Shown here in pieces: positions 8,021 through 17,161 of a stretch of DNA of 39,523 nucleotides. The notes under the pieces were generated by a model. The model was given only the letters and a program-made list of their open reading frames with translations, was not told the DNA's origin and did not search any database. The stretch is from CAYSNP01 sp050945855. Lineage in GTDB: Bacteria > Bacillota > Clostridia > Christensenellales > DTU072. The translations under genes were made by a program, and so were the position numbers. The stretch is taken from the NCBI GenBank assembly GCA_050945855.1, contig JBMNTS010000011.1, positions 1 through 39,523 of the forward strand, read 5' to 3'. Numbering within the stretch: the stretch's first letter is position 1; the number at the start of each line of letters is the position of its first letter.

Positions 8021-9193
8021 ATGGATTACGCAAAAGAATCTTTAAGACTGCATTATGAGTGGAAAGGCAAGCTGGAGGTTGTCCCCCGCGCTTCCGTTTC
8101 CAACAAGGAAGAATTGTCCTTAGCCTACACCCCCGGGGTGGCGCAGCCTTGCCTGGAAATTCAAAAGGATATAGACAAATCCTATGAGCTTACCCGCAGG
8201 TGGAATCTGGTCGCGGTTGTTACCGACGGCACCGCTGTGCTGGGACTGGGCGACATAGGGCCTGAAGCGGGTATGCCGGTTATGGAAGGCAAATGCGTGC
8301 TGTTTAAGGCTTTCGGCGGAGTGGACGCTTTCCCCCTGTGCATCAGGAGCAAAAACGTGGACGATATAGTCAAAACGGTTTCCCTGCTTGCGGGCAGCTT
8401 CGGCGGGGTTAACCTTGAGGACATCTCCGCTCCCCGCTGCTTTGAGATAGAAAGAAAGCTGAAGGAATGCACGGATATACCCATTTTTCACGATGACCAG
8501 CACGGTACGGCGGTGGTATGTCTTGCCGCTATAGTCAACGCGTTAAAAATCGTTAAAAAAGATTTGAAGGACTGCAAAATAGTGTTCAGCGGCGCGGGCG
8601 CGGCCGGCGTGGCGATTACCAAATTATTAATAAAACTGGGCGCGAGCGACGTTATTCTATGCGACCGCAAAGGCATAATCTGCAAGGGCGATCCCAGACT
8701 TACTCCGGATAAAGAGGATATCGCAAGCTATACCAATCCCCGTATGGCTAAAGGCTCTCTTGCCGACGCCATGAAAGGCGCGGATATATTTGTGGGCGTG
8801 AGCGCGCCCGGCGTGGTCACTCCGGAAATGGTGTCCTCCATGGCAGATAACGCCATAGTTATGGCTATGAGCAATCCCGTCCCCGAAATAATGCCCGAAC
8901 TCGCTATAGAAGCGGGCGCGGCGGTAGTAGGCACGGGCAGAAGCGATTATCCCAACCAGATTAACAATGTGCTGGCTTTCCCCGGCATCTTCCGCGGAGC
9001 GCTGGACGTGCGCGCCTCCGACATCAACGACGAAATGAAAATCGCCGCGGCGTACGCCATCGCGGGTCTGATATCCGACACCGAACTTACTCCCGAATAC
9101 GTACTGCCCAAAGCGTTTGACAAGCGTGTGGGTCCCGCCGTGGCGCAGGCTGTGGCGCAAGCGGCAAGGGATACCGGCGTAGCCAGAATCTGA
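8021..9193 (+). CDS. NAD(P)-dependent malic enzyme
   Basis: Oxidative decarboxylation of malate to pyruvate and CO2 with reduction of NAD or NADP. At 390 residues it is the short bacterial form without a C-terminal phosphotransacetylase domain. Catalytic Tyr36 sits in AYTPGVAQPC, the catalytic lysine in KAFGGVDAFP, metal ligands in FHDDQHGTA, and the dinucleotide-binding fold is marked by SGAGAAGVA. AAGGAG precedes the ATG. Co-transcription with the upstream dehydrogenase suggests an oxaloacetate-malate-pyruvate route that can pass electrons between NADH and NADPH. Cofactor preference cannot be read confidently from the sequence. Confidence 0.95.
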   Translation: MDYAKESLRLHYEWKGKLEVVPRASVSNKEELSLAYTPGVAQPCLEIQKDIDKSYELTRRWNLVAVVTDGTAVLGLGDIGPEAGMPVMEGKCVLFKAFGGVDAFPLCIRSKNVDDIVKTVSLLAGSFGGVNLEDISAPRCFEIERKLKECTDIPIFHDDQHGTAVVCLAAIVNALKIVKKDLKDCKIVFSGAGAAGVAITKLLIKLGASDVILCDRKGIICKGDPRLTPDKEDIASYTNPRMAKGSLADAMKGADIFVGVSAPGVVTPEMVSSMADNAIVMAMSNPVPEIMPELAIEAGAAVVGTGRSDYPNQINNVLAFPGIFRGALDVRASDINDEMKIAAAYAIAGLISDTELTPEYVLPKAFDKRVGPAVAQAVAQAARDTGVARI

Positions 9194-9221
9194 TTATAAA
9201 CCGCATCAAAACAAAAACCGC

Positions 9222-9337
9222 CCCGCAAAGGGAGTGCCGCTTAGGGATTATCAAAACAAGAGAATTTCTGACGGGCACTCTTCAAGCGGGAAAAATAAAG
9301 ACTATACCGAAAGGGCGTTGGGATTCCTTCGCTTTTT
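9222..9337 (+). promoter_or_regulatory. Structured intergenic element between malic enzyme and hppA
   Basis: Nested complementary arms, CCCGC (9222-9226) with GCGGG (9286-9290) and GAGTGCC (9232-9238) with GGCACTC (9274-9280), enclose a 35-base loop. They are followed by a weaker hairpin (9308-9331) and CTTTTT, which looks like a terminator. This may be the end of the malic enzyme transcript, or a leader with attenuator for hppA. A possible hppA promoter, TTATCA-N17-TAATAT (9343-9371), lies downstream of the element and would favour the first reading. It matches no riboswitch class I recognise. Confidence 0.4.
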
Positions 9338-9399
9338 CAGTTTTATCAAGAGATTAGGTGTGTAATAATATTTTCAACGTTTTATGGAGGAATCATGTT

Positions 9400-11484
<2,085 letters not shown>

Positions 11485-11517
11485 AAAGATATCAAATTAA
11501 GCGTGAATGCAATAATA

Positions 11518-11554
11518 AAGACCACACGAAGAATAAAACCTTTTGTGTGGTCTT
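11518..11554. terminator. Bidirectional terminator-like hairpin between hppA and glycerate kinase
   Basis: Perfect 10-bp arms AAGACCACAC (11518-11527) and GTGTGGTCTT (11545-11554) around a 17-base loop, between two convergent genes. T-rich bases follow on both strands but no strong T-run, so efficiency is uncertain. Confidence 0.6.
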
Positions 11555-11584
11555 ACTGTTTTACGGGAACAGCGACAGCCTGTT

Positions 11585-12697
11585 TTATATCTGGTGAAGA
11601 TTGAAAAAGCTTTCCAAAGCCAGTTTGAGATACTTTTTCGCGCCTTCAAGGGCGGTGTTGATTTCTATGCCGCGGGGAGTGATTTCCACTATTTCCTCAA
11701 TGTTGAGATCCTCCGCTTCCTTTTGGGTCAAGTCGTTTCTGCCGCAAAACACTATTATCTTTTTGCCGTACGCTTTCGCTCTCGCGCCTATGCCGCTTAT
11801 AACTTTGCCGTGCGCGCTTTGGGAGTCCAGTTTGCCTTCGCCGGTGATGATGTAGTCCGCGCCCGGGGCGTAGTTGTCAAAGCCCGTGAGGTCCAGCAGC
11901 AGGTCTATGCCGCTTTTGAGTTCTCCGCCCAAAAACGCCGGCACTCCCGCGCCCAGTCCCCCTGCCGCGCCCGCGCCCGGAGTCGCGGCTATCCGCTCTC
12001 CGTCCTCTATAAGGCTTGCCATATATCTAAGGTTGGCGTCAAGGAGCAGCACTTCCATTTCGCTTGCGCCTTTCTGGCGGGAATAAATATGCGCCGCGCC
12101 CTCTTCCCCGTACAGCGGATTGGTGACGTCGCACATGGCGGTCACCTTTACTCCTTTCAGTAATGCCTTAGCCGCGGAGCAATCCATGCTTGCGACCTCG
12201 GACAGCGTGCCCCCCGTGGGCACGAAGACGGAGCCGTCTTTTTTGTAAAACTTTACGCCAAGCGCCGCAGCCATCCCCGCCCCCATATCGTTGGTGGAGG
12301 AGCCGCCCAGACCTATGATGATGTGGTTTATGCCGTGTTTAATGATATCGGCGATAATCTCCCCCATACCGAAAGTGGTGGTGATGGTAGGATTTTTTAT
12401 ACGGGTTTGGGCAAGGCCGCAGGCGCTTGCCGCTTCCATTACCGCAAAATCCCCAAAGTCCCCCCAATACGCCGTCCTTTTTTCAAAATTGGAAAAGGTA
12501 ACCTCAAGTTCTCTTTTTTCGCCCGAAAGGGAAGCCAGAAAACAATCCACGGTGCCTTCCCCGCCGTCCGCCATGGGAATAACGGTGAGCTGCGCCTGAG
12601 GATTTTTGCCGAAAATGACCTCGCGCGCTATTTCAATAAACTCGAATTGAGTAAGGCTCCCTTTAAAGGAATCGGGCATAAGTATAATTTTTGCCAT
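11585..12697 (-). CDS. glxK: Glycerate kinase (type 2, GarK/GlxK family)
   Basis: Phosphorylates D-glycerate, in this family usually to 2-phosphoglycerate, feeding lower glycolysis. The 370-residue length is normal. Family motifs seen are the N-terminal MPDSFKGSL, GGSSTNDMGAG, the glycine-rich TPGAGAAGGLG and GEGKLDSQSAHGK. The ATG at 12697 is preceded by CGGAGG on the reverse strand. It has its own near-perfect promoter and stands alone, convergent with hppA, so its expression should be independent. No glycerate transporter or glyoxylate gene is next to it, so the source of glycerate is not indicated. Whether the product is 2- or 3-phosphoglycerate is a family inference. Confidence 0.94.
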   Translation of the reverse strand: MAKIILMPDSFKGSLTQFEFIEIAREVIFGKNPQAQLTVIPMADGGEGTVDCFLASLSGEKRELEVTFSNFEKRTAYWGDFGDFAVMEAASACGLAQTRIKNPTITTTFGMGEIIADIIKHGINHIIIGLGGSSTNDMGAGMAAALGVKFYKKDGSVFVPTGGTLSEVASMDCSAAKALLKGVKVTAMCDVTNPLYGEEGAAHIYSRQKGASEMEVLLLDANLRYMASLIEDGERIAATPGAGAAGGLGAGVPAFLGGELKSGIDLLLDLTGFDNYAPGADYIITGEGKLDSQSAHGKVISGIGARAKAYGKKIIVFCGRNDLTQKEAEDLNIEEIVEITPRGIEINTALEGAKKYLKLALESFFNLHQI

Positions 12698-12720
12698 AAT
12701 CAGCCTCCGGTTTACCTTAA

Positions 12721-12749
12721 ATTATACCTTCATGGCAATATTTTGTCAA
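12721..12749 (-). promoter_or_regulatory. Consensus sigma-A promoter of glycerate kinase
   Basis: On the reverse strand TTGACA (12744-12749), exactly 17 bases, then TATAAT (12721-12726): both hexamers are perfect. It is one of the few promoters here without a TGn extended -10. The start codon is 23 bases downstream of the -10. Confidence 0.9.
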
Positions 12750-12799
12750 TTCTCATTTTTTCCGCCTTCTTCCCCATTTCAAAAATATGGAAAAAGTAA

Positions 12800-12828
12800 T
12801 TGATAATTTGACCCTTTCGTGATAAAAT
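12800..12828 (+). promoter_or_regulatory. Promoter of the amaP-like gene
   Basis: TTGATA (12800-12805), 17 bases, TAAAAT (12823-12828) with TGA before the -10. It lies 28 bases before the start codon at 12857. Confidence 0.75.
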
Positions 12829-12856
12829 AGTTATATAAACCCATAGGAGGTTAGTT

Positions 12857-13822
12857 ATGAAAAAGAGTTTTGAAAAATTCCTTGCCATTACCGCAGGGAC
12901 GCTCAATTTGCTTTTCCTTATATTAATAGGATTGATAATTTACAAAAAACTCGACGTTACCCTATTGGACAATCAGCTTGTTGTCACCTTGCTTTCCATT
13001 CTGGGAGCAATCAATATAATTCTGTTAGGTTTTATTATCGCCAACGCCTTTATAGACAGGGAGACGCTTGCCGCGGTCATGCTCTTTTCGGACAAGACCA
13101 GCAGCACCAGAGCCGGCATCAACGTGGTGAAAAAGATAGTGCGCCGCTCCGCCAAGCAGTTAGGCAACGTCAAAGTCGCCAAAACCGCCCTTTTCTTAGA
13201 GGAAAACAACGGTTTAAGGATGCGTATTGCGGTTAAAATAAGAGAGGACGAGGTGGAGGACGCGATAGACAAGTTCCGTTGCCTGCTCATAGACGAGTTT
13301 ATGAATATTCTGGAAATAGAGTTCAACTCCATAGACTTTAAGGTTACCGCGCTCAAAACCAACTACAAGGCCAACCTTGTCGAGATAGGCAAACGCGCGG
13401 AAAAGATTAAAGAGGAAAGGGCAGCCAAACAGGCAAGGGAAAAGGAAAGAAAGCTGCTTGAGGAAGGCACTGCAAAAGCGGCGGACGCTTTGGAGAGCGA
13501 AGCGGAAGCGGAAGATTTTGACGGCGCGGAGAGCGTAGGCGCGGATATTATAGAAGAGGCGCCCGAAGAAGTCAGCGAAGATATAGACGCAGCGGAAAGC
13601 ACGGGCGCGGACATCCCCGAGGAGAGCATGCAGGAAGATATACCCGCCGCATCGCTTAAGGATATAGACAGCGCGGAAAGCACGGGCGCGGACATCCCCG
13701 AGGAGAGCATGCAGGAAGATATACCCGCCGCATCGCTTAAGGATATAGACAGCGCGGAAAGCACGGGCGAAGATATCCCCGCCCGGGTCGAAGGATTGAA
13801 AGAGGATTCGGAGGAAGAATAA
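12857..13822 (+). CDS. AmaP-like membrane protein with Asp23-type domain and acidic repeat tail
   Basis: A 321-residue protein beginning with two membrane helices (about residues 9-28 and 42-64), then an alkaline-shock-protein-like alpha/beta region to about residue 180, a charged Lys/Glu/Arg coiled-coil-like stretch, and a very acidic tail built from repeats. This arrangement matches AmaP, the envelope anchor that recruits Asp23 proteins in Gram-positive bacteria. AGGAGG precedes the ATG. The tail (from about residue 242) has two full copies and one partial copy of a 27-residue unit containing AESTGADIPEESMQED. No asp23 gene is adjacent; the small DUF1858 gene follows 54 bases later. Function is inferred from family resemblance only. 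Confidence 0.75.
   Translation: MKKSFEKFLAITAGTLNLLFLILIGLIIYKKLDVTLLDNQLVVTLLSILGAINIILLGFIIANAFIDRETLAAVMLFSDKTSSTRAGINVVKKIVRRSAKQLGNVKVAKTALFLEENNGLRMRIAVKIREDEVEDAIDKFRCLLIDEFMNILEIEFNSIDFKVTALKTNYKANLVEIGKRAEKIKEERAAKQAREKERKLLEEGTAKAADALESEAEAEDFDGAESVGADIIEEAPEEVSEDIDAAESTGADIPEESMQEDIPAASLKDIDSAESTGADIPEESMQEDIPAASLKDIDSAESTGEDIPARVEGLKEDSEEE
13580..13780 (+). repeat. 81-bp in-frame tandem repeat in the amaP-like gene
   Basis: Units start at 13580, 13661 and 13742, the third being partial. Units 1 and 2 differ only at a few bases near their start and are otherwise identical, as expected of recent slippage or recombination. Each full unit adds 27 acidic residues with DIDSAESTGAD near its start, so copy number can change without breaking the frame. 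Confidence 0.95.
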
Positions 13823-13851
13823 CGGTTTAAGGCTACTTTAAGGATAAACCG
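13823..13851. other. Stem-loop between the amaP-like gene and the DUF1858 gene
   Basis: CGGTTTA (13823-13829) pairs with TAAACCG (13845-13851) over a 15-base loop directly after the stop codon. A-residues, not T-residues, follow, so it is not a terminator for the forward transcript. It may protect or separate the two parts of the mRNA. Confidence 0.45.
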
Positions 13852-13876
13852 AAAAAAATACAACGGAGGTAAATAT

Positions 13877-14077
13877 ATGGCACTGTCCAAGGATATGACT
13901 ATAGCGGAAGTATTAAAGGGCGGCAACGTGGAGGCAAAGGCGGAAGTATTGTTTAATTTCGGTATGCATTGTCTGGGTTGCGCTCTTGCCAAAGGCGAAA
14001 CGCTTGCGGAAGCGGCGGAAGTCCACGGCGTAGATATAGAGCTTATGCTTAAAGCGCTGGAAGACGCGGATAAATAA
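13877..14077 (+). CDS. DUF1858 domain protein
   Basis: A 66-residue protein covering one complete DUF1858 domain, a small helical domain found alone or fused to hybrid-cluster-type and repair-of-iron proteins. The signature is a CxxC pair in MHCLGCALAKGET (Cys33 and Cys36), following the N-terminal DMTIAEVL. GGAGG lies 8 bases before the ATG. It shares a direction, and probably a transcript, with the amaP-like gene. The two cysteines suggest thiol chemistry or metal/cluster binding, but the family has no settled function. Confidence 0.9.
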   Translation: MALSKDMTIAEVLKGGNVEAKAEVLFNFGMHCLGCALAKGETLAEAAEVHGVDIELMLKALEDADK

Positions 14078-14149
14078 AGGCAAAAAAGGCTCTGATATTG
14101 ACTTTTACGCATAATTTTACGCGAAAAAAATTGTGTGTAAAACATAAAG

Positions 14150-14173
14150 AGGCACTAGATATAGTGCCTTTTT
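14150..14173 (+). terminator. Rho-independent terminator after the DUF1858 gene
   Basis: AGGCACTA (14150-14157) pairs perfectly with TAGTGCCT (14162-14169) over a GATA loop, followed by T-residues. It closes the amaP-DUF1858 unit before the ribosomal promoter. Upstream, 14103-14122 contains a direct repeat of TTTTACGC of no known meaning. Confidence 0.9.
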
Positions 14174-14213
14174 GATTTTAAGGTATTTTATTTGATTTTT
14201 GTGGAAAAATTGT

Positions 14214-14242
14214 TTGACAAGCAAAACCGTAAATGATATTAT
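14214..14242 (+). promoter_or_regulatory. Main promoter of the S10-spc-alpha ribosomal cluster
   Basis: TTGACA (14214-14219), 17 bases, TATTAT (14237-14242) with TGA in front of the -10. Transcription should begin near 14248, giving a leader of about 180 bases before rpsJ. Confidence 0.9.
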
Positions 14243-14247
14243 TGTAA

Positions 14248-14401
14248 GGCTGTGAATTTTTGGGCCTATGGTATCAGAGGCTTTGCGGCGAGGGACAATA
14301 TGTCCCGATAAAAAATAACGGCGCGACACACACGGAGATGTGGACAAGCAAAACCGTTATAAACAGCCGCTTTTAGGTAAAAATATACTTATGACCTAAA
14401 A
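14248..14401 (+). ncRNA. Structured 5' leader of the rpsJ operon, candidate autoregulatory RNA
   Basis: The predicted 5' end GGCTGT (14248-14253) pairs with ACAGCC (14363-14368) and closes a multibranch structure. Inside lie GCCT/AGGC (14264-14267 with 14278-14281), GGGACA/TGTCCC (14292-14297 with 14301-14306, three-base loop) and TAACGG/CCGTTA (14316-14321 with 14354-14359) topped by CACA/TGTG. A further stem, TTTTAGGT/ACCTAAAA (14371-14378 with 14394-14401), comes before the ribosome binding site. In other bacteria S10 leaders are regulated by a ribosomal protein, for example L4 in Escherichia coli. The ligand here is unknown, and I do not recognise this fold as a described leader class. 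Confidence 0.6.
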
Positions 14402-14429
14402 ATTCGAGGTATAAACCAGGAGGTATATT

Positions 14430-14738
14430 ATGGCAGGTCAAAAGATTAGGATAAAGCTCAAAGCGTATGACCACGAGCTAATCGACAGTTCAGCCGAAAA
14501 AATAGTCGAGGCGGCCACGCGGACAGGCGCGAGCATATCCGGCCCAATTCCGCTACCCACAGAAAAAGAGATTATTACAATTCTTCGTTCTCCGCATAAG
14601 CACAAGGACAGCAGAGAGCAGTTCGAGCTTCGCACGCATAAGCGGATAATAGATATTTACAACTCCACGTCCAAAACGGTGGAATCCTTGATGAAACTGG
14701 ATTTACCCGCGGGCGTTGACATTCAGATAAAATTATAA
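14430..14738 (+). CDS. rpsJ: 30S ribosomal protein S10 (uS10)
   Basis: First gene of the ribosomal cluster, 102 residues, full length. The N-terminal KIRIKLKAYDHELIDSSA and central GPIPLPTEKE and HKHKDSREQFE segments are diagnostic. S10 sits in the 30S head and in other bacteria also acts with NusB in antitermination. CAGGAGG precedes the ATG. A long structured leader lies upstream, so this gene is the likely entry point for feedback control of the whole operon. rplC begins 12 bases downstream. Confidence 0.99.
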   Translation: MAGQKIRIKLKAYDHELIDSSAEKIVEAATRTGASISGPIPLPTEKEIITILRSPHKHKDSREQFELRTHKRIIDIYNSTSKTVESLMKLDLPAGVDIQIKL

Positions 14739-14750
14739 AAGGAGGGCGTC

Positions 14751-15383
14751 ATGAAAAAAGCTATTATAGGTACAAAGCTGGGAATGAGTCAGATCTTTAC
14801 GCCCGACGGCACCGTTATTCCGGTCACGGTAATTGAGGCGGAGCCTAACAGTGTGGTGCAGATAAAGAACAAGGAAGCGGACGGTTACGACGCCTTAAAG
14901 GTGGCATACGCTCCCGTAAACGAAAGGACATTAAACAAGCCGCAAGCCGGACAGTTTAAGAAAGCGGGCGTACCCGCCCACAAGACGCTTAAGGAATTGC
15001 GCCTTGAGGACTGCTCCGCATACAAGGTAGGCGACAAGATTACCTGCGCCGTATTTTCGGAAGGCGACAGCGTGGATGTTACCGGCATCAGCAAGGGACG
15101 CGGTTTTACCGGCACCATCCAGAGATGGAATACGCACAGAGGCCCCTCCGCTCACGGCAGCGGATACCACAGAGGCGTAGGCTCATTGGGCGCCAACTCT
15201 TCTCCGAGCAGAGTGTTCAAAAACAAGAAGATGTCGGGACAATACGGCAATGAGCAAGTCACGGTGCAGAATCTTACCGTAGTGCGTGTAGACGACAAAC
15301 GCAACCTGCTGTTTGTCAAAGGCGGAGTACCCGGTGCGAAATCCGGACTTCTGGTTGTAAAAGAGTCGGTTAAGAAGGGCTAG
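14751..15383 (+). CDS. rplC: 50S ribosomal protein L3 (uL3)
   Basis: 210 residues, one of the first proteins to bind 23S rRNA near its 3' end. It begins with the typical KKAIIGTKLGMSQIF, and the central extension with WNTHRGPSAHGSGYHRGVG reaches toward the peptidyl transferase centre. It contains the glutamine of KMSGQYGNEQVT, the residue methylated by PrmB in some bacteria. AAAGGAGG lies directly upstream of the start codon. Normal length and position after rpsJ. Confidence 0.99.
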   Translation: MKKAIIGTKLGMSQIFTPDGTVIPVTVIEAEPNSVVQIKNKEADGYDALKVAYAPVNERTLNKPQAGQFKKAGVPAHKTLKELRLEDCSAYKVGDKITCAVFSEGDSVDVTGISKGRGFTGTIQRWNTHRGPSAHGSGYHRGVGSLGANSSPSRVFKNKKMSGQYGNEQVTVQNLTVVRVDDKRNLLFVKGGVPGAKSGLLVVKESVKKG

Positions 15384-15394
15384 GAGGAGGCAAG

Positions 15395-16018
15395 ATGATT
15401 TTAAAGGTTTACGATACTTCCGCCAAAGAAGTGGGCGAAATAGAAGTAAGCGAAGATGTGTTCGGAGCAGAGCTGAACACTTCCGCCATTCATCAGGTGG
15501 TAGTGGCGCAGCTTGCCAACAAAAGACAAGGCACAAAGGCTACCCTTTCTCGCAGCGAAGTGAGAGGAGGCGGCATTAAGCCGTGGAGACAAAAGGGCAC
15601 GGGCAGAGCAAGACAAGGCTCCATACGCTCCCCTCAATGGAAGGGCGGCGGCGTGGTGTTTGCTCACAAGCCTAGGGATTTCTCCAAAAAGATTAACAAA
15701 AAGCTTAAGACTCTCGCATTAAGAAGCGCGCTGAGCGAAAAAATAAGAGCGGGCGAGTTTATCGTGCTGGATAAGGTAGAGCTTAAAGAGGCCAAGACCA
15801 AGCTTGTGGCGGCTATTTTAAAGAATTTCGGGATAGACAAAAAAGCTATGCTGGTTCTGGACAGCTATAACAACGACATTTTAGTGGCAAGCCGCAACAT
15901 ACCTTTTCTTAAGACCGGCGAAGCTGAGCTTCTGAACGTCTACGACCTTGTAAGCTGCGGCAAAGTATTGATTACTTCGGACGCAGTCAAAAAGATTGAG
16001 GAGGCATACGCCCTATGA
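15395..16018 (+). CDS. rplD: 50S ribosomal protein L4 (uL4)
   Basis: 207 residues. The long internal loop with KGTGRARQGSIRSPQWKGGG lines the polypeptide exit tunnel. In Escherichia coli L4 represses its own S10 operon at the leader RNA, which makes it one candidate ligand for the structured leader at 14248-14401; no such role is established for this lineage. AGGAGG precedes the ATG. Its last four bases overlap the rplW start, implying coupled translation. Confidence 0.98.
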   Translation: MILKVYDTSAKEVGEIEVSEDVFGAELNTSAIHQVVVAQLANKRQGTKATLSRSEVRGGGIKPWRQKGTGRARQGSIRSPQWKGGGVVFAHKPRDFSKKINKKLKTLALRSALSEKIRAGEFIVLDKVELKEAKTKLVAAILKNFGIDKKAMLVLDSYNNDILVASRNIPFLKTGEAELLNVYDLVSCGKVLITSDAVKKIEEAYAL

Positions 16019-16305
16019 GCGCATACGACATAATTATTAAACCGGTTTTGTCCGAAAAAAGCTACGACGGCATACCCGAAAAACGCTATACCTTTATAGT
16101 GGACAGGCGCGCAAGCAAGCCTCAAATCAAAAAGGCTGTCGAGGATATCTTTAAGGTTAAGGTGGAGAGCGTCAACGTTATCAACCGCCAGGGCAAGCTG
16201 AAGAGAATGGGAAGAAACGAGGGCAGAAGACCCGCTCAAAAGAAAGCTTACGTCAAATTAACTGCGGACAGCAAAGCCATTGAGTTTTTTGAGAGCTTAG
16301 CTTAA
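16015..16305 (+). CDS. rplW: 50S ribosomal protein L23 (uL23)
   Basis: 96 residues, located at the tunnel exit, where it is the docking site for trigger factor and signal recognition particle. Typical elements are IIKPVLSEKSY near the N-terminus and the basic MGRNEGRRPAQKKAYV loop. Its ATG overlaps the end of rplD by four bases (ATGAGC within CTATGAGC), so it depends on ribosomes finishing rplD; no separate strong ribosome binding site is needed. Confidence 0.98.
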   Translation: MSAYDIIIKPVLSEKSYDGIPEKRYTFIVDRRASKPQIKKAVEDIFKVKVESVNVINRQGKLKRMGRNEGRRPAQKKAYVKLTADSKAIEFFESLA

Positions 16306-16323
16306 ACAGGAGGATGAGGAAAA

Positions 16324-17151
16324 ATGGCAATTAAGAAATATCGCCCTACAACTCCCGGCAGACGCTTCATGAGCGTTCAGAACTTTTCCGAGATCAGCTC
16401 GGACAAGCCGGAAAGAAGCTTGTTAGAGTCCAAGAATAAGAGCGGCGGAAGAAATGCCGAAGGCAGAATAACCGTGCGCCATATAGGCGGAGGCAACCGC
16501 AATAAGTACCGTATAATTGATTTCAAAAGAGATAAAGACGGCGTACCCGCCAAAGTAAAGAGCATTCAGTACGACCCCAACCGCAGCGCCAATATCGCTC
16601 TGCTTTCTTATGCCGACGGCGCAAAGAGATATATTCTCGCGCCCGTGGGTCTTAACGTGGGCGACAGCGTAATAAGCGGTCCGGGCAGCGACATCAAGAG
16701 CGGCAACGCCATGCCTCTTTCGGATATGCCGGTAGGTACCATCGTACACAATATCGAATTGCATCCCGGCAAGGGCGGTCAGATAGCGCGCAGCGCGGGC
16801 TCTTCCGCTCAGCTTATGGCAAAGGAAGGCAACAAGGCGACCTTGCGTATGCCCAGCGGCGAAATGCGCTACGTTCACCTTGCGTGCAGAGCAACGGTAG
16901 GGCAAGTGGGCAATATCGAGCACGAAATAGTCAATCTGGGCAAAGCGGGACGCAAGCGTCACATGGGTATCAGACCCACCGTTCGCGGCTCCGCCATGAA
17001 CCCCAACGACCATCCGCACGGCGGCGGCGAAGGCAAATCCCCCATCGGTATGGCCGGTCCCGTTACCCCCTGGGGCAAGCCGACCTTGGGATACAAGACG
17101 AGAAAGAAAAAGAACAGGTCTGATAAGTTTATTATCAAACGCATAAATTAG
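16324..17151 (+). CDS. rplB: 50S ribosomal protein L2 (uL2)
   Basis: 275 residues, normal length. L2 helps join the subunits and supports the peptidyl transferase centre. The highly conserved HPHGGGEGKSPIG loop with its essential histidine is present, as is KYRPTTPGRR at the N-terminus and the basic C-terminal tail. AGGAGG lies 11 bases before the ATG. The very conserved sequence gives long antisense open frames here, which are not genes. Confidence 0.99.
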   Translation: MAIKKYRPTTPGRRFMSVQNFSEISSDKPERSLLESKNKSGGRNAEGRITVRHIGGGNRNKYRIIDFKRDKDGVPAKVKSIQYDPNRSANIALLSYADGAKRYILAPVGLNVGDSVISGPGSDIKSGNAMPLSDMPVGTIVHNIELHPGKGGQIARSAGSSAQLMAKEGNKATLRMPSGEMRYVHLACRATVGQVGNIEHEIVNLGKAGRKRHMGIRPTVRGSAMNPNDHPHGGGEGKSPIGMAGPVTPWGKPTLGYKTRKKKNRSDKFIIKRIN

Positions 17152-17161
17152 GAGATAAAAT

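Noticed and set aside
9358..9399. Longer start for hppA
   Set aside because: The 14 extra residues are not typical, and the region contains the ribosome binding site of the ATG at 9400.
14268..14318. 16-codon frame in the rpsJ leader
   Set aside because: The ATG has no ribosome binding site and the frame runs through the predicted stems; RNA structure explains the segment better.
14341..14369. Second promoter from the repeated TGGACAAGC in the rpsJ leader
   Set aside because: No -10 hexamer at 16-18 bases; the bases there are CAGCCG.
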